From the NCBI GenBank assembly GCA_002286855.1, contig NRSV01000020.1:124001-188000 (forward strand): 64,000 nucleotides of DNA, written 5' to 3'. This stretch comes from Bipolaris cookei (Eukaryota; Ascomycota; Dothideomycetes; Pleosporales; Pleosporaceae). The notes below the pieces were generated by a model. The model had not been told where the DNA came from. It made no database searches and worked only from the letters and a program-made list of their open reading frames with translations. Position 1 is the first letter of the stretch; each line of letters begins with the position of its first letter. Made by a program: the position numbers and the translations under genes. Shown in pieces: positions 32,130 through 44,365 of the stretch.

Positions 32130-33849
32130 TCATACATCCCAAGCAGGGAACAAAGGTGGTGTCGCCGTGAGCCTATCATCAGTTAGTACGTGGCTGATTA
32201 TTGAAGATCGAAGATAGAATGCTCACATCAAGATTTCAAAAGCCTTAAACTTCTTAAGTTTACGAGAGCCGCGTCGGTATGTATGGAGGACTTCGGGTCG
32301 AGCAGTTTTGATGTTCTTGCGTCCGAGCAACTTATGCATGGCAGGAGTGGTATGGTACATGGGATCAAAGACAACTAGGTGGCAAGTGCCGTCATAGTGG
32401 CGTTCGAATCCCACAATGGTAAGGGAGTGACCCGGCTGCTGGAGGTAGATAGGCGGTAGTAGGGTCTTGCATATAGTGGAACCATCGTCAGTGGCTGCCT
32501 GGGCAAAATATCGCTCTACAGCAGCAAGGAGTGTTCTGTGAGCCAAGGTCTTGCGATCTGATGTGGTAAAGAACACTTCTACAGCGCAGTTGATCTCTGC
32601 GTTGAGGAAAAACGCTTGTGCCTGCAGCGTGTCAGGAATCTTCTCAAAGTGACGCAGGGGTACATACCTCTGGGGTACCAATGTATTTTCTTGTATTGCG
32701 AATGCCACCAGTCTGGACACGGCCGATCGAGTTGATCCCGTTATCCCAGGCCTCCTCTATAAGGTCTTGCATCTTCAAGATGGTTGGCAATCGACCAGGA
32801 AATTCTTCGTGACCTTGTGCCTTTGCGCCTTGAATGTAGGAGAGAAGCATGTGGATGTTGCGGTAGCCACAGAAACCACCTTCGTGAGGTGTTTTTCCAA
32901 CGTGAATGGTAGAAGGGTGACAATAATATGCTTGCTTTACCGTGCGGTCTAAGGCGGACAGTTGTGCAAGAATAGGTATAATGCCTGGCGTCTCATTCTG
33001 CACCTGCTCATGCTTGATGAGGCGACCGTCCCGTCCAATGCGGTTGACGATGGTGATCTCGGGGCCGGCGCTAAGCTGCCTGTGCAGCCATTCTGGCATG
33101 TGCTCTTCAAAGGCATATTCGCCCAGGTCAGATTTCTAAAATAGTTAGCCAAAACATGTGACTGCGAGTGGCAATAGACTTACGTCAAGACGAGCGTTCT
33201 TAGATGGCGGCTTGGTATTCTTATGAGACTTTGTGAATGGGCTAAAACCCAGGATGCTTCTGCTAATGGTAGTTTTGTCACTGTCATTTGTACTCCGTCG
33301 GCGTCGAGGACCATGTTTGGTTGATCTGCGGCTGTGGCCGTTGGTCCTCTTCGAGGCAGTGCGCGTGTCGGTTTTCGCGTTGTGTTCGACAGATGTGCTC
33401 CTAGCACGGCGCCTATGTGAGCGATGGGTAGAATATGAGCTGTGCATAGTAGCGGATGAACGTTGAGAATGATTTTTTGGGGTAGTCTCGTTGAATGATA
33501 AAGTCTCTACGCGGCGATAGTTGATATGATCGTCGTGGTCAGAAGGAGAAACAAGCTCATAAGAATCAGAGGGAGGACTTTTGATGGCTCTTTCTTCTTG
33601 GCCAGAATTATCAGAGTCCAAGTCCGAGTCAAAATCAGAATCGCAAGATTCGGAAGAGGAAGGCGTCTGGTCGTCGTTGCTGCCCGTCGACACAGGTATG
33701 GGTGGCATTAAAGGTCGCAACGGCTCCGGATCATCTTGGATAATGAAGGGGGAGTCGGTAGTATGAGCTTGCTCGAAATGTAGCTGAAGGAAGTAGCCAT
33801 CTTTTGAAAGAATGGTGAAGTCGCACAGAGGACATTCGAGACGCTTCAT
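32130..33849 (-). CDS. Zinc-finger C78 peptidase (ZUP1/UFSP-like)
   Basis: Four exons: 33849-33184, 33135-32668, 32621-32227 and 32172-32130, giving 523 residues. The N-terminus has a C2H2-like finger, CPLCDFTILSKDGYFLQLHFEQAH. A disordered acidic and Arg/Ser-rich region follows to about 220. The peptidase domain has the catalytic Cys in GGFCGYRNIHMLLSY, His in QPGHSLTIVGFE and Asp in LVVFDPMYH, the peptidase C78 set. ZUP1 cleaves long K63 ubiquitin chains and UFSP acts on UFM1; in fission yeast the relative is Mug105. Which applies here is not decidable by eye, but the finger favours the ZUP1 side. The start is the ATG at 33849, since the frame upstream offers only TTG. The last exon (LTATPPLFPAWDV) follows a 54-bp intron with a CTAAC branch box; without it the protein would stop at 32223. 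Confidence 0.88.
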
Positions 33850-34619
33850 GCTACTTTCCGTATCGATGCAAATGATATCCAGAGTACTGTATGTCTCAAC
33901 GAAACTCAAGTAGATTCAGGATTATGTAGTAAATTATAGATGTTGAGAGCTTGTTCTTGGCAGTGAGGGCAACCGTCACTTAGTGCGTGTACAGATGACA
34001 CTGCTGGAGCGATTGCTGCGTGCTTACGGGGCTTAGCATGACGGACGCACCAACTTCAAACGCAAATGGGAAACTTAACCCAAGAGATAGGCAAGAATGA
34101 GACATACTGAGAGAAAGTACAAATGGAGAAGATGTTGTTTTGAGGAAGTGCTGTGGTCGGCTGCAAGAATACGGTGAAGGCACAAGGCCGGCTGTTGCCA
34201 GGACAGCCAATCAGCCAGGCGCGCCAAGACCGAGAAGTATGGATGATAAACTATACGCTCGAACGAAGAAATACAGAGGCGAGGCCTTCTACTATTGGGC
34301 CCAGGACATGTGAAAAGGCGTGCTTGGTGTTCGCAGTGCGGGCCTGGGCGGAATGCTTCATCGGCAACAGAGCAAATTGATGGCTGCAGGGACACGGCGA
34401 TGCCGTGTTGGCAACACGAGACATGAGGCCATGGCAAGGGCGCATTCAGCGGCCATATTATAGTGAGTACTGATACCAAGAACAGAGTATTCTGAGGAGA
34501 GATTGTCTCCTCAGGACCCCATAGTTTGCATCCATGTATACATGTACGTCATCGGTCCGCCAAGACCAGCCCATGCATTTGTAAAGTCGGATGGGTCACG
34601 CTCGCACAAGTCTCTTCAC
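33850..34619. promoter_or_regulatory. Divergent promoter region, C78 peptidase / HTD2-like genes
   Basis: 770 bp between divergent start codons. Short open frames on both strands have no family character. An ATG in frame with the HTD2-like gene at about 34542 could extend it upstream. Confidence 0.5.
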
Positions 34620-36544
34620 ATGCTGCACCACGCATTTTGCACACGACGAACTGGCTGGGCCTTGTCGCATCGCATACAATGGCGATGCATACCGCGGCGA
34701 AGATATGCCACAGCAACAGGCTCTGACGATCCGCAATGGTTTCAGGAGCTTCGCACTCAAATGCTGCAGCGGGGCGCGACCCATCTGCCTGAGCATTTGA
34801 CCACTCCACCCGAATACAAGCTCTCGCAGACGCTGACGGGTTTCCTGCCCCGAGAATTCTGTCATGCTCCGGGCAGGCGAAATTTAATAATTCCTTTTGG
34901 CCACCATTTGATATGGTTCAATCCATCGCTGCCTACTCACTACCTACTTCCAGATGGAACAGACGCATCCCAGTCACCAGGCGGCCCTTGGGTGCGGCGC
35001 ATGTGGGCAGGAGGCTCAATACAGGCAAAGCCAAACGATTACTTTGATAAGTATCGTGGCTTCGCCGTCGACACGCCTATGGCTGGTATCGAGCATATCA
35101 AGCATGTCCGACTGCACGGGCAGGGCGATACCGCTAAGATCTTCGTCACCATTGAGCGCCGCTTTGCGAGACTAGACGCCTTACAGGAAAGCTACAGAGC
35201 GCTCCACGGATCTTTGGGCAGGGCCAGTGGGTTGCGAAAAATCCAGAGGCACTTCGAGGACCAACTACGCAGTGACGACGCCTGGGGCAACGCCGTTCTC
35301 AAAGAAGAGCGCAACCTGGTCTTTTTCAAGGAATGCAGTGTTGCAGAACTCGACGCTATCAAGGCGGGCCAGATGGCCTCTATCAAATATCTAGATCGTG
35401 CGTACTTTGACCTGTTGTCTGAGCTGCTTGCTGACTACTCGTAGCTCCTGGTGATCCTCTATTCTCCCATACCCTCACTCCCAATCGTGCCCTTTTGTTC
35501 CGTTTCTCTGCTCTCACTTTCAATGCTCATCTCATTCACCTCGATCCCGGCTACGCTCGTAATGTTGAAGGCCACCGCAACCTCCTGGTCCATGGGCCCC
35601 TCTCCCTGACACTCATGCTGCAACTCATGAACAATCATCTGGAAACGCATACCAAGGGAGAACAGTTCGTGGAGTCTATTGAATATCGCAATCTTGCGCC
35701 ATTGTATTGTGACGAAGAAATGCGCATTTGCGGGCTGGAGAAGAAGACACTGCAAAATGGAAGCATATACGACTTATGGATTGAAGGCCCAACAGGTGGC
35801 GTTGCTGTAAAAGGTACTGTCTACACGACAGTTCGGACACCTACTTCGGCTCCTGCGCCTACAAATGTACCCGGTGGAACCCCAAGATCGATGGAGACAC
35901 GACATCGTAACCGCACAAGTGGTAGACGAGCGAGATTGAATAACAAAAATGACGGAGAAAAACTTGCTTTGCGGCAGCTGAATTTAAGAACTGAAAAAGC
36001 AAAGCCAACCGGGAGCGGCGAAGCAACTATATCAGCGACAACTCCGAGCCTCAGTGCAACTTCAGTGTCTGAACCTTCAGCTCAGTCCGAAGGTGAGAAA
36101 CCAATTGAACCTTTGTCTAATGAAACAACTTCTCAACCACCCTTCAGAGAAGCAACTGCATCTTTGATGCGCGTACCTGGCCGGGTGTCTCATCGTAGGC
36201 CTACTCGCCTCAGAAGCCATCAATTCATCTCTCTCCCCACCAAAGCTGCAATACCCATTCGTCCTGTCCAACCTTATATTCCGGAAAAGCCAGTCATGTC
36301 GATACAAACCAAACGCCTTTTGCGCCGCCTCTTCCGCGAGACCACGCCTTCTGTTCGCATGAGACCCCTGCCGCTTGCCCGCAAGTATGCTGCATCGCCG
36401 TATACAGGTGAATCGTGGAAGGCTTTGAGAGGGGGCCGATTTTTAAGAGAAGGCATAAGGAGGATCGAGAGACCGAGGATTAGGTATGAGGGAGAGCGTC
36501 TGGCTCGTTGGCGTTGGAGACGACGGTTGATGGATCACAACTAA
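34620..36544 (+). CDS. HTD2: HTD2-like mitochondrial 3-hydroxyacyl-thioester dehydratase, extended C-terminus
   Basis: Two exons: 34620-35397 and 35445-36544, giving 625 residues. The start at 34620 yields an Arg-rich, acid-free presequence (MLHHAFCTRRTGWALSHRIQ) ending RRRYATATG, a likely mitochondrial targeting signal. The HTD2 domain runs to about residue 392: a first hot-dog half with FLPREFCHAPGRRNLIIPFGHHL and GPWVRRMWAGGSI, and a second half with RFSALTFNAHLIHLDPGYAR (catalytic-type His) and HRNLLVHGPLSLTLMLQLM. The family dehydrates 3-hydroxyacyl-ACP in mitochondrial type II fatty acid synthesis; fungal relatives include itaconyl-CoA hydratase-like enzymes. Residues about 393-625 form an unusual extension: disordered, Arg-rich, ending ERLARWRWRRRLMDHN. 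The typical length of HTD2 is about 280-350. Confidence 0.88.
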
Positions 36545-37281
36545 GCCTATTCTATCCGCTAAACTGTCTTTACAATTAGATTTTGTCACTTCTTCTTCTA
36601 GTGTAGGACTATCAATCTAACATATACATTATATTGAAATGATGGGTCGCATGACTGAAAACGTGACTTGTTTCGTGACATGGAAAAAGCCTTTGACTAC
36701 TGGAGAAAACGGGACAACATGGTATTTCGGTACCAATCTACTTGTGAAACCAATAAATCTAGTAAGTATCGATAATGGCCATAAAGCAATATTAATGTAT
36801 TTGAAAGCATACTTATTCCTCTATTGACTGATGAAAAGTCTAGTTCACTACGCTATCATTACAAATCCCGCCATCTATTGTCCTGCGCTTTTTATTTTTC
36901 AGCTAGGAAAATGACAAGAAAAATCCTCCTCAGACACTAAACAAATATAACATGTATCTAGGAAATATGCAAAGAGCCTGGGTATAAAGAATTGCGTATC
37001 TGTGCGATACGATGTATGGTTTTATCAAACGCAAGTACAATAGATCAAAATTCGCACAGAAAATTAGAAAAAACAAAAAACGCCAATCCTATGGGTATAA
37101 TGCCGCGAATGCAAAAACACAAATAAGAAAAAAATAGCGTTATCCTCCCGTGGTATCGTAATCCAGATCCAAATGAGAGATATGAATGGGAAGAAAAAGA
37201 AAAGAAATTCACTACGGTATACATACACATCAAACCGTATGCATCAAAACTACGCTGCAAAAAAAAAACAAGCAAGCAACG
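36545..37281. other. AT-rich convergent intergenic region
   Basis: 737 bp between the stop codons of the HTD2-like gene (+) and the kinase/vWA gene (-). AT-rich, no coding-like frame. Confidence 0.55.
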
Positions 37282-40200
37282 TCAAGAAAACATCGAAAAC
37301 CGCTTCTGCTGCAACCTCAGCGACGAAGCCGAAAGACTCGACTTATGCGTCGCCGCCCGCATCAGCGGCGACGAGAGCCCATCCTCAGCATACTCCTCAC
37401 CGCGATTAAACCGATCAAACTTCTCAACCAACTGCTTGTAATCGTACTGAACCGGCGGTTCCTTTGTGTCTTTCTCATCAAGGAAACCCTCGATGCTTCC
37501 TTTGAAGATTTTGTCGACGGTGGCGCGCCAGGAGCAGTGGTCGATGATGTCGCGGTACTTGTGGCTTTCGCAGAGGTGGTCGTCGAGCCATTGGAGGTGC
37601 TCTTTGTCGGTGGGGTGGTCGCCGAAGCGGATGAATTGGATGCTGAAGTGGCGGTTGCCCGTGTCGTGGCGGTCTTGTTCGGCGAAGGCCATGATGCTTT
37701 TGTGTAGGGGGGGCGGGTTGAGGATGATTTCGTGGGGGGATTGGGGGTTGGCGGCGACTTGGCGGAGGGCGGGGAGGCTTTCGGTGGACCATTTGCCATC
37801 GGTGAAGACGTAGAGGGTTGTTGCTGGTTGGTTGTTGCTGTGCCATTCTTTGTAGATGTTTTGGAGAATTGTGGTCATGTCGGTTGTTGCGTTGGGTTTT
37901 GGCTTGTGTTCGGGCCAGGCTGCTCGCAGTTTTTCTTTTAGTATCTTCCGCCCGTAATCTCCTAGAATGTCACTCGCGTTATGTCGAGATCCCTCTACGG
38001 TGAAGCGGAGGTCGATGCCGCTTTTGTCGATACCTGCAGCGTTCATTGCAAGTGTTTCGACGACAAAGGTCAGGATTGGCCAGTGCTCGAACATTGTCCA
38101 GCCGTTATCGATGACGAAGACCTAACACGTTAGTCACTGTGATTGAGGTGAATTTGAGTAGCCTTACCAGTTCACGACGATCTTTGGATATGTCCTTTAG
38201 GTTAGGATCTGGCTTCCTAGTTTCTTTACCCATTTTGCTTGCTATCTTTGCAAATCCCCTCCGCTTTTCGTTTTCTAATCTTCTTCTCCTCTCACAGATG
38301 TTGTATGGTAGGTTCAATACGGATGCTGGAGGTTTTTGAATGAAGTCTACCGTCTCATGTGACATAGTTGTGCGTTGACTCTCCACAGCATGATTTCCAT
38401 TAAAATGTTCGCTCTGATAATGCGCCTTCATGGGCTTGTTCGCCGTAGAAGAATTGAAAATTCCCAAGGGATATGTTGCATCAAAGCTTACAACGTCGTT
38501 TGCGTGAAGCGTTGAGGTGCTGATTGGATCGTACACCTGTTTGTCGCCATAGGCAGAGCTTATGGTGCTCGAAGTTGTCGGTCTTGGGATGCTGCTCTGC
38601 ATGTTACCCTGTGTCCGCGCATGGTATTCTAGAGGTGATAATTCCAAATGCCCGGTGTTGCCAGGAGCTTTGAATTCAGGTGTGTAAGGTGGAGATAGAG
38701 GAGCAATATGTGTGTTGATATGCGGAAGTGGGGGCACGGCGGACGCTGATTCTCCAGTCGAACTAGACAGCCCTTTGAAAGCGGTCTTAGATGTCTTTTC
38801 CATCACTCTGTTTGACTTGCGTAAATTCGGATTGCCGTGTGTAAGTAAGGAGTCCGTTGTAGGTGCAGTTACGTCAAGAACGAATGCGTTTTGATCATGA
38901 ATCTTATTCCAACGCTGATTTGGCGTTGGTGTTGGTGGAGTAGTCATCAGCTTATCGGGTTCGCTGTCTGTCGTGTTGCGTTGTGTGTCTGACTTGTGCT
39001 GATCACTCTCCTGTAGATCAGGGTTTCTGGGCTTCTTAGGGCGACCACCAAATGGCAGCTCATATAGATCTGCGTTATCGGCAGGACTCTGAGTGACTGC
39101 GCCATTGTGAACGCCAAGCATATGTTCTTTGTTTTTGGAGAGACTGCGGCTGTTCGCTCCTAGTTCTTGCCTTAGAATCTCCTTGCGGTAAGGCGTTTGA
39201 CCTAGAGGTTTGCTTTTGATCATTTCCTCTTTGCGGATCTGCATTGATGCCCATTGTCGAGGATTGATCTGACTGGCGCCTGCTGGTATTGGTTCCTGTC
39301 GAGAAGATTTCATCTTCGTTTCTGAGACCCTCTGGATTCGTGCTTTATCTTCAATCTCGGAAAGCGCCTTGAGCACTACAGCGTCGGTCTCTTTTGAGTG
39401 CCTTTTCAGACGTGAAATCTCTTTCTCTGCCGATATGTGTATTTCTTGTAGCTTTTCGCAGAGTTTCTCAGAGTCAGGCCTCTTCGTCAAGTCTGCCTGA
39501 AGTAGCTCATCCTCTATCAAAGCTAACACTAGCTCCGTGGTAGTATCCGAAGGGCGGAGATGTCCTCTAAGATAATCATGCCATTTCTTTACCTCTGGGA
39601 GAACATCCATGCCGTTGTGAAATCGATCATGGATTTTTCCGTTCTGAAAGTTCGCAGGAGCAAGTTGTCGGAGCTGTTCATATTGGCGTATTCCCTGGAA
39701 CCCTAAAACTATCCAGGTTGCGGCCACAGATAACACACAGCCGAATGACCAGGTGTCGATTGACTGCGAAACACCTGAAGAAGTCCCATCTGGGTTTCTC
39801 ATACGAAATACTTCGGGAGCACCTAAGGAATCTCAGAAAGTATCTTCACATACTCACCACTCTCCTAACCTACCGTAAGTATCAGTGAACCCCCTGATCA
39901 GTTCTGTTGGGACTGGGCTATCATGTCCCTCAATGACTGGAGCAAAACTCGAAAACCCGAAATCTGCCAGTTTCAACTTTTTTCGTATGCTGAGAATGTT
40001 ATCGGGTTTAACATCTGCGTGCCAGCTGATCCTTTTTAGTTTGGGCTCTCGAAAAGTTTCTTTCCAGTACATACCCATGAAATCTCCGTGGTTCGCTTTT
40101 ACCGCCTCGTGGAACTTCAAGATGGTGTACATGACGAATGGCCTTTGCAATCTCGAAGAGTGAGTCCCATGTTCGGAGAATCTCCTGAGCTCTCACAGGA

Positions 40201-41183
40201 GGAACATTGGTCTCATCCGCCCATGCCTGGTAAAGATCATGATCCCCATACTCTAATAATAGGTTATAGGTCTTTCCCATATCTTTTCCTTCACCATAAT
40301 CATGGGTGTAGGAACCTAGACATCGTAATATTGGCACGTCTTTGTTCGAGTCGAGGCCGGAAAAAGCTTCCTTCTCTAGCTCGAAATCTCTCTTTTTGTT
40401 CCCGCAATACGATTTGAGAACCATCTGATAGCACTAAATTGCGTTCAGTATACGTCTCAACGATCTTTCGGCTGGGAAATTTACCTCTCCGAATTTTTCA
40501 TCTTCGTATAGTGACTTTGTTAGAGCATCTGCAAGGGCGATGTCTGTAATTAGATCTTTTTGTACAGCTACCCAGTATATTGAAGCAGTTCCCCCCTTAT
40601 CTGGAAGCTTGATCTTGCAACAGAAAGGTGGTATGACCTTCGTTCCATGTAGGTTGACGTCCATATCCAAGATCAAATTCATCGGACAGTATGCCCATTT
40701 GTCTCTGTGAAAGTCTTGGATGATGCGATCCACTTTCTTTGGTGGGTGAACTTCTAGTAGGCTTTCGCGGAGGCGGCGATCATCTTCACTGCGCATAAGA
40801 TATCTGTCATTAATATCGGCGCGGTAAAAGCGGTCAATGAGATGGTGATGACCTTGTTCGAGAAGCAAGCTAAGGACACGGCGGCAGGACTGTTCGCCAA
40901 CAAAGATGTTTTGGTACCTGACCTGGAAAGTTCGATGGGGCGCTGGAGGTGTTTCATCCAAGAAACGATGCCCTTTCGTTTGGTCAGGGCTCTCTGGGTG
41001 TCGCTCGTTCCACCACCTTTCGAGCGCATATACGTGGACAATTTTGCGCTGACAGCTGCACGGGTCCGGGGGCCTGCACTCGTTCTGGCATGCGACTGGA
41101 CGTGTCCATTTTGAGTGTAAAAGGTGCTTAAATTCATCTTCGATAAGTTGACGACGCTTCTGTTCTTTAGATACAGCCTGCAT
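37282..41183 (-). CDS. Protein kinase fused to a vWA-like domain
   Basis: Five exons: 41183-40485, 40433-40075, 40031-39874, 39822-38168 and 38121-37282, giving 1236 residues. The N-terminus (1-170) is an unrecognised charged region. The kinase domain (about 190-480) has a Gly-rich loop in LPDKGGTASIYWVAVQK, a VLK lysine, catalytic loop HADVKPDNIL (HRD replaced by HAD, Asp kept), LADFGFSS and APE in TYGAPEVF. A 43-bp intron (40032-40074) inside the catalytic loop mimics a frameshift. A 450-residue disordered, Pro/Ser/Thr-rich linker follows. The C-terminal domain (958-1236) opens VFVIDNGWTMFEHW and contains TTLYVFTDGKW and FSIQFIRFGD, a vWA-like fold with a degenerate MIDAS (DNGWT instead of DxSxS). 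Such kinase/vWA fusions form lineage-rich families in Pezizomycotina. The role is unknown; signalling or non-self response is only a guess. Confidence 0.87.
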
Positions 41184-41993
41184 TCTGAAGTGGTTCCAAC
41201 CAGCAATCAGGCTGGCGACAACGTCATGGAGAAGCAGGCAAAAGGAAGTACAGAATTAGTGCTCGATACGAAAAAAATTGGAATATATGCTCAGCGTTAT
41301 TGGATGGAAGTTGTCGGGCCGGTTGCGCAAAGGATGAGCTTGGTGACAAGCCAGTGGTAAGGAGATGACAAGCAACGGGCACTGGTTGTTGGAGCCTCAG
41401 TTTTGTGGGCGGGGTGCCTAGCTATTAGAGCCATATGAATGAGGACATATGCAGCCAGGGGCAGTTCCAGATTAAAGATTGCACCAATAGTTCCACGGAA
41501 GACTTTGGTGGCTGCAGCAAGCTGATTACCGTGACAAGGCAGCAAGGCTGAGCTTTCGCTCCGCCGCCACAAGTTGTTCATCAAGCAACATGCGTGATCG
41601 AAAGATTAATGATAGATACAACAAGAAAAGTGAGATCGCGTTTCTGAAAAAAACTGCGATATGGTGTTGCATCGTCTTGTAGGTGGATGGTGTAAGCTGG
41701 TCATCTTCAGGAGTGATATGTTGATAGACCAGGCTGCGTCAGTAAACGCTTCTTCGCTAAGCGCTCACGACCCCGCTTGGTAACTCGAAGGATGGCCTCC
41801 CGCTCCAGCCTTGTCAGCCTCGAACTCTAATTAAAAAGCCTTCACTAGGATCCCAGGTGTTTCTTGGTGGCAGTGCACGCCTCTTGCCCGTACTATGTTG
41901 GACCATTCTGACGAAAATGAATATGGCGATGCTCTAATTACAAAACTTAAACAGAAGATACAATATTAGAAGTATTGCCCATCTACCTCAACA
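41184..41993. other. Intergenic, upstream of kinase/vWA gene
   Basis: 810 bp between two minus-strand genes. It should contain the promoter of the kinase/vWA gene and the 3' flank of the CorA-like gene. No coding-like open frame is seen. Confidence 0.5.
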
Positions 41994-43976
41994 TCAGCCT
42001 GTTTTTGGAGCTGTTGGCTTGTAGAACGGTAAAGCAGCGCGATCGCTACGAAACCAACGCATGATCCGAGCAAGCCTCTTAGTAGAATTGACCAAGCGCT
42101 TGGATGTGTCTTTCCGAGTATTGATATTAGAGTTGCCTTGGGCTGTTCCGGATGTGAGGGAAACACTCGCCGATGACGTCAGGCCAGGAATGATGTATTT
42201 CAGCCTCTCAAAGAACGTGAAATGTTCCACGGTACTGTTGAAGAAACGGTAAGTCGACCAAGCTCCAAACAAAGTTAGGAAAGTCAGAGGTATGGTGACC
42301 TGAAGCCAACGCTTCAAAGCAAGGCTAGAGAAAGAGCCGTTTTCGTAGCTGCCAGCATCCTGATCTTGATCTTGATATTTGATGACATCAGTGCTGAAAA
42401 ACGTCTATGGTGCGTCAGAGAGAGAAGAGACCCAAGGGCTTCATTCTTAGCTTACTGATACGAACGTTGCTGGTAGGTACAGCAGCGTAACAATCGTAAT
42501 GATCCGCATAACAACAGCTTCTCGTTCAAGGTTCTTGTTTAACTGCTCAGTCCGGTCTGAAGCTTGACGGTGTAGATGCTGTAATACCAGCTCTTTTCTG
42601 TCACTTATTATCTTCACCAGAAGTTTTGCTCGGGTTAACTGCATGTCGAAGTCCCCCATAATCTCATCCAGCTGCGAAAAGAAGGCGTGAAAATGATCCT
42701 CGCAGTTTGTTTTTAACGCGATGGGAAAGTCTTCTCGAGAAACCAGATTCTTGTAGAAGCTGCGTAGAGCACCCACAATTTTGGCGTTGGACTCCAGAAC
42801 CATGACTACTGCATTAGTCTCATCTTGCCAATGTTGCAAATCCTGTATGTGTTGTGGCTCGTATATCTCATAAGCACACTCTTCCCCACGGAGGCCGTTC
42901 ACAGCCATCCCACTCTTTGTTTCTCGATGTCAGCTCGTAAATGCACATAGACGAGAAGACTTACTTCCTGATGGATCACTCTCTCAAGCCACACTATGTA
43001 CCATCTCCAGTCTTCGGTTGCCCAGTGGCAATAGAGTAAATGAGTTACAAGTGTCGACCGGAAGCATGCTGTCGAATTGCCATACCTTCTATCCTCTGGT
43101 CGGCCGTTTGGTCCAGTCAGATCTGCATAACGCTCCAAGATGTCTTTCCCGCCCTTTGTAACAATCCAGAGCGTAGTGCCGTATTCGACATCAAATTGAT
43201 GATATATTGCGGCGTCTCGGATCGACCATTCATCAAGCTTGATGTTCTCACGATCTCGTTTCTTGAGCTGTACACCCTTCAAGTTGTAACAGAGTTGGAA
43301 AAGCTTGCCACTTCGATTTAGCTCAGGGACTGTGTGTCCATTTGTTGGATTTCTGAGGCGTATTTGCTCTCGAAAACCACTAAACCGAGGATCTATGGCG
43401 TCAGTCTGTCCACCGAAAACGAGCATGAAGTCCAAATACACGGGCATAACTTGATGATACGACAGGATTTGACAAAGGCTTTCACGCGTTGTTTTCAGTT
43501 GGTCGCGCGAATGTTGTCCATATAGATATCTGTGCTGTCAGCATGGGATATGAGACTAAGACATAGTTTACTTACATGAACCTGCATTTTGGGTCTTTCT
43601 TTCGCGCTGTAAGTAGTTGTGTGTTGGCGTCGTTCGGGTTTTGCGCAGCGGTGATACCGAGCCATTCATTGAGTTTTGCCGGACTATGTATGTTTCTCTT
43701 GTCCCGCACTGGGCTCGTTAGCAACTTTTCAAGCAATTCGAAAGGCGGATTACCTTTCCCATCACTGGTGTCCAAGTCAATAACGGGAATTTCAAAAAAA
43801 TTCTCAACTTCGTCTTTAGTGGAACCAAGGCAAAGATCGACCTCAGCGCCGTCCAAGCGTTCCTTGTATGAGACAAGTTTCGACTTGTATGTTGCGATGC
43901 CACTTGGAATAAGGTTTTCTGGATAATTGGCACTGTCAAGATAAGATTCCTGCAGTTCCACCGGTAGTGGGTACAT
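41994..43976 (-). CDS. CorA-like membrane protein lacking GMN
   Basis: Four exons: 43976-43576, 43529-42965, 42914-42456 and 42404-41994, giving 611 residues. The long soluble N-terminal part includes KDPKCRFIYLYGQHSRDQLK, in which the Ile codon is restored by splicing, YHQVMPVYLDFMLVFGGQ and AIYHQFDVEYGTTLWIVTKGG. A coiled-coil helical region with LHRQASDRTEQLNKNLEREAV leads to two membrane helices, about IITIVTLLYLPATFVSTFF and WLQVTIPLTFLTLFGAWSTY. This topology and the RT(E/D)QLN..L..EA helix fit the fungal CorA-like superfamily. After TM1 the sequence is FFSTDVIKY, so the GMN selectivity motif is absent. The start is the ATG at 43976; an upstream in-frame GTG is not used in nuclear genes. 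Ion transport is not established. Confidence 0.83.
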
Positions 43977-44365
43977 TGTATGCCTATTTATCACTAGCGT
44001 AAAGATACGTAACTGTGAATTATGATTATCAACAGAGAGGTATGAGAGAAAAACATGATATTTGAAGAAGGATAATGTAAACTACACGCCACAAGGCAGA
44101 TTTGCTGCGCCTCGCTGAGGGCGCATGTGGGAAGGCGCTCTAGGGGAATGCAAGATTCCGCCCCCGTGCACCCGAGGCCGCCTCCTCACTGGTGCCAAAG
44201 CTTCTACTGATACACAAGATGCAAGCGACTGCATCACATGGATGATATTGACTAAAAGCTACGCGCTGACATTTTGAATAACGCTATGAAGATGAAACTC
44301 GGCCTTGCTCTCGTTGGGGCTCTCGTTCCTCTGGCTCTGGTGACACAGAGAGCGATTTCGTCCGC
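43977..44365. other. Intergenic, upstream of CorA-like gene
   Basis: 389 bp between two minus-strand genes. It holds a plus-strand 27-codon ORF with signal-peptide-like sequence (44286-44369) that I do not call. Otherwise featureless. Confidence 0.45.

Noticed and set aside
40008..40150. Apparent frameshift inside the kinase catalytic loop
   Set aside because: A 43-bp intron (40032-40074) with GTATGT and an AACTAAAAAG end restores the frame and gives HGISWHADVKPDN. No mutation is needed.
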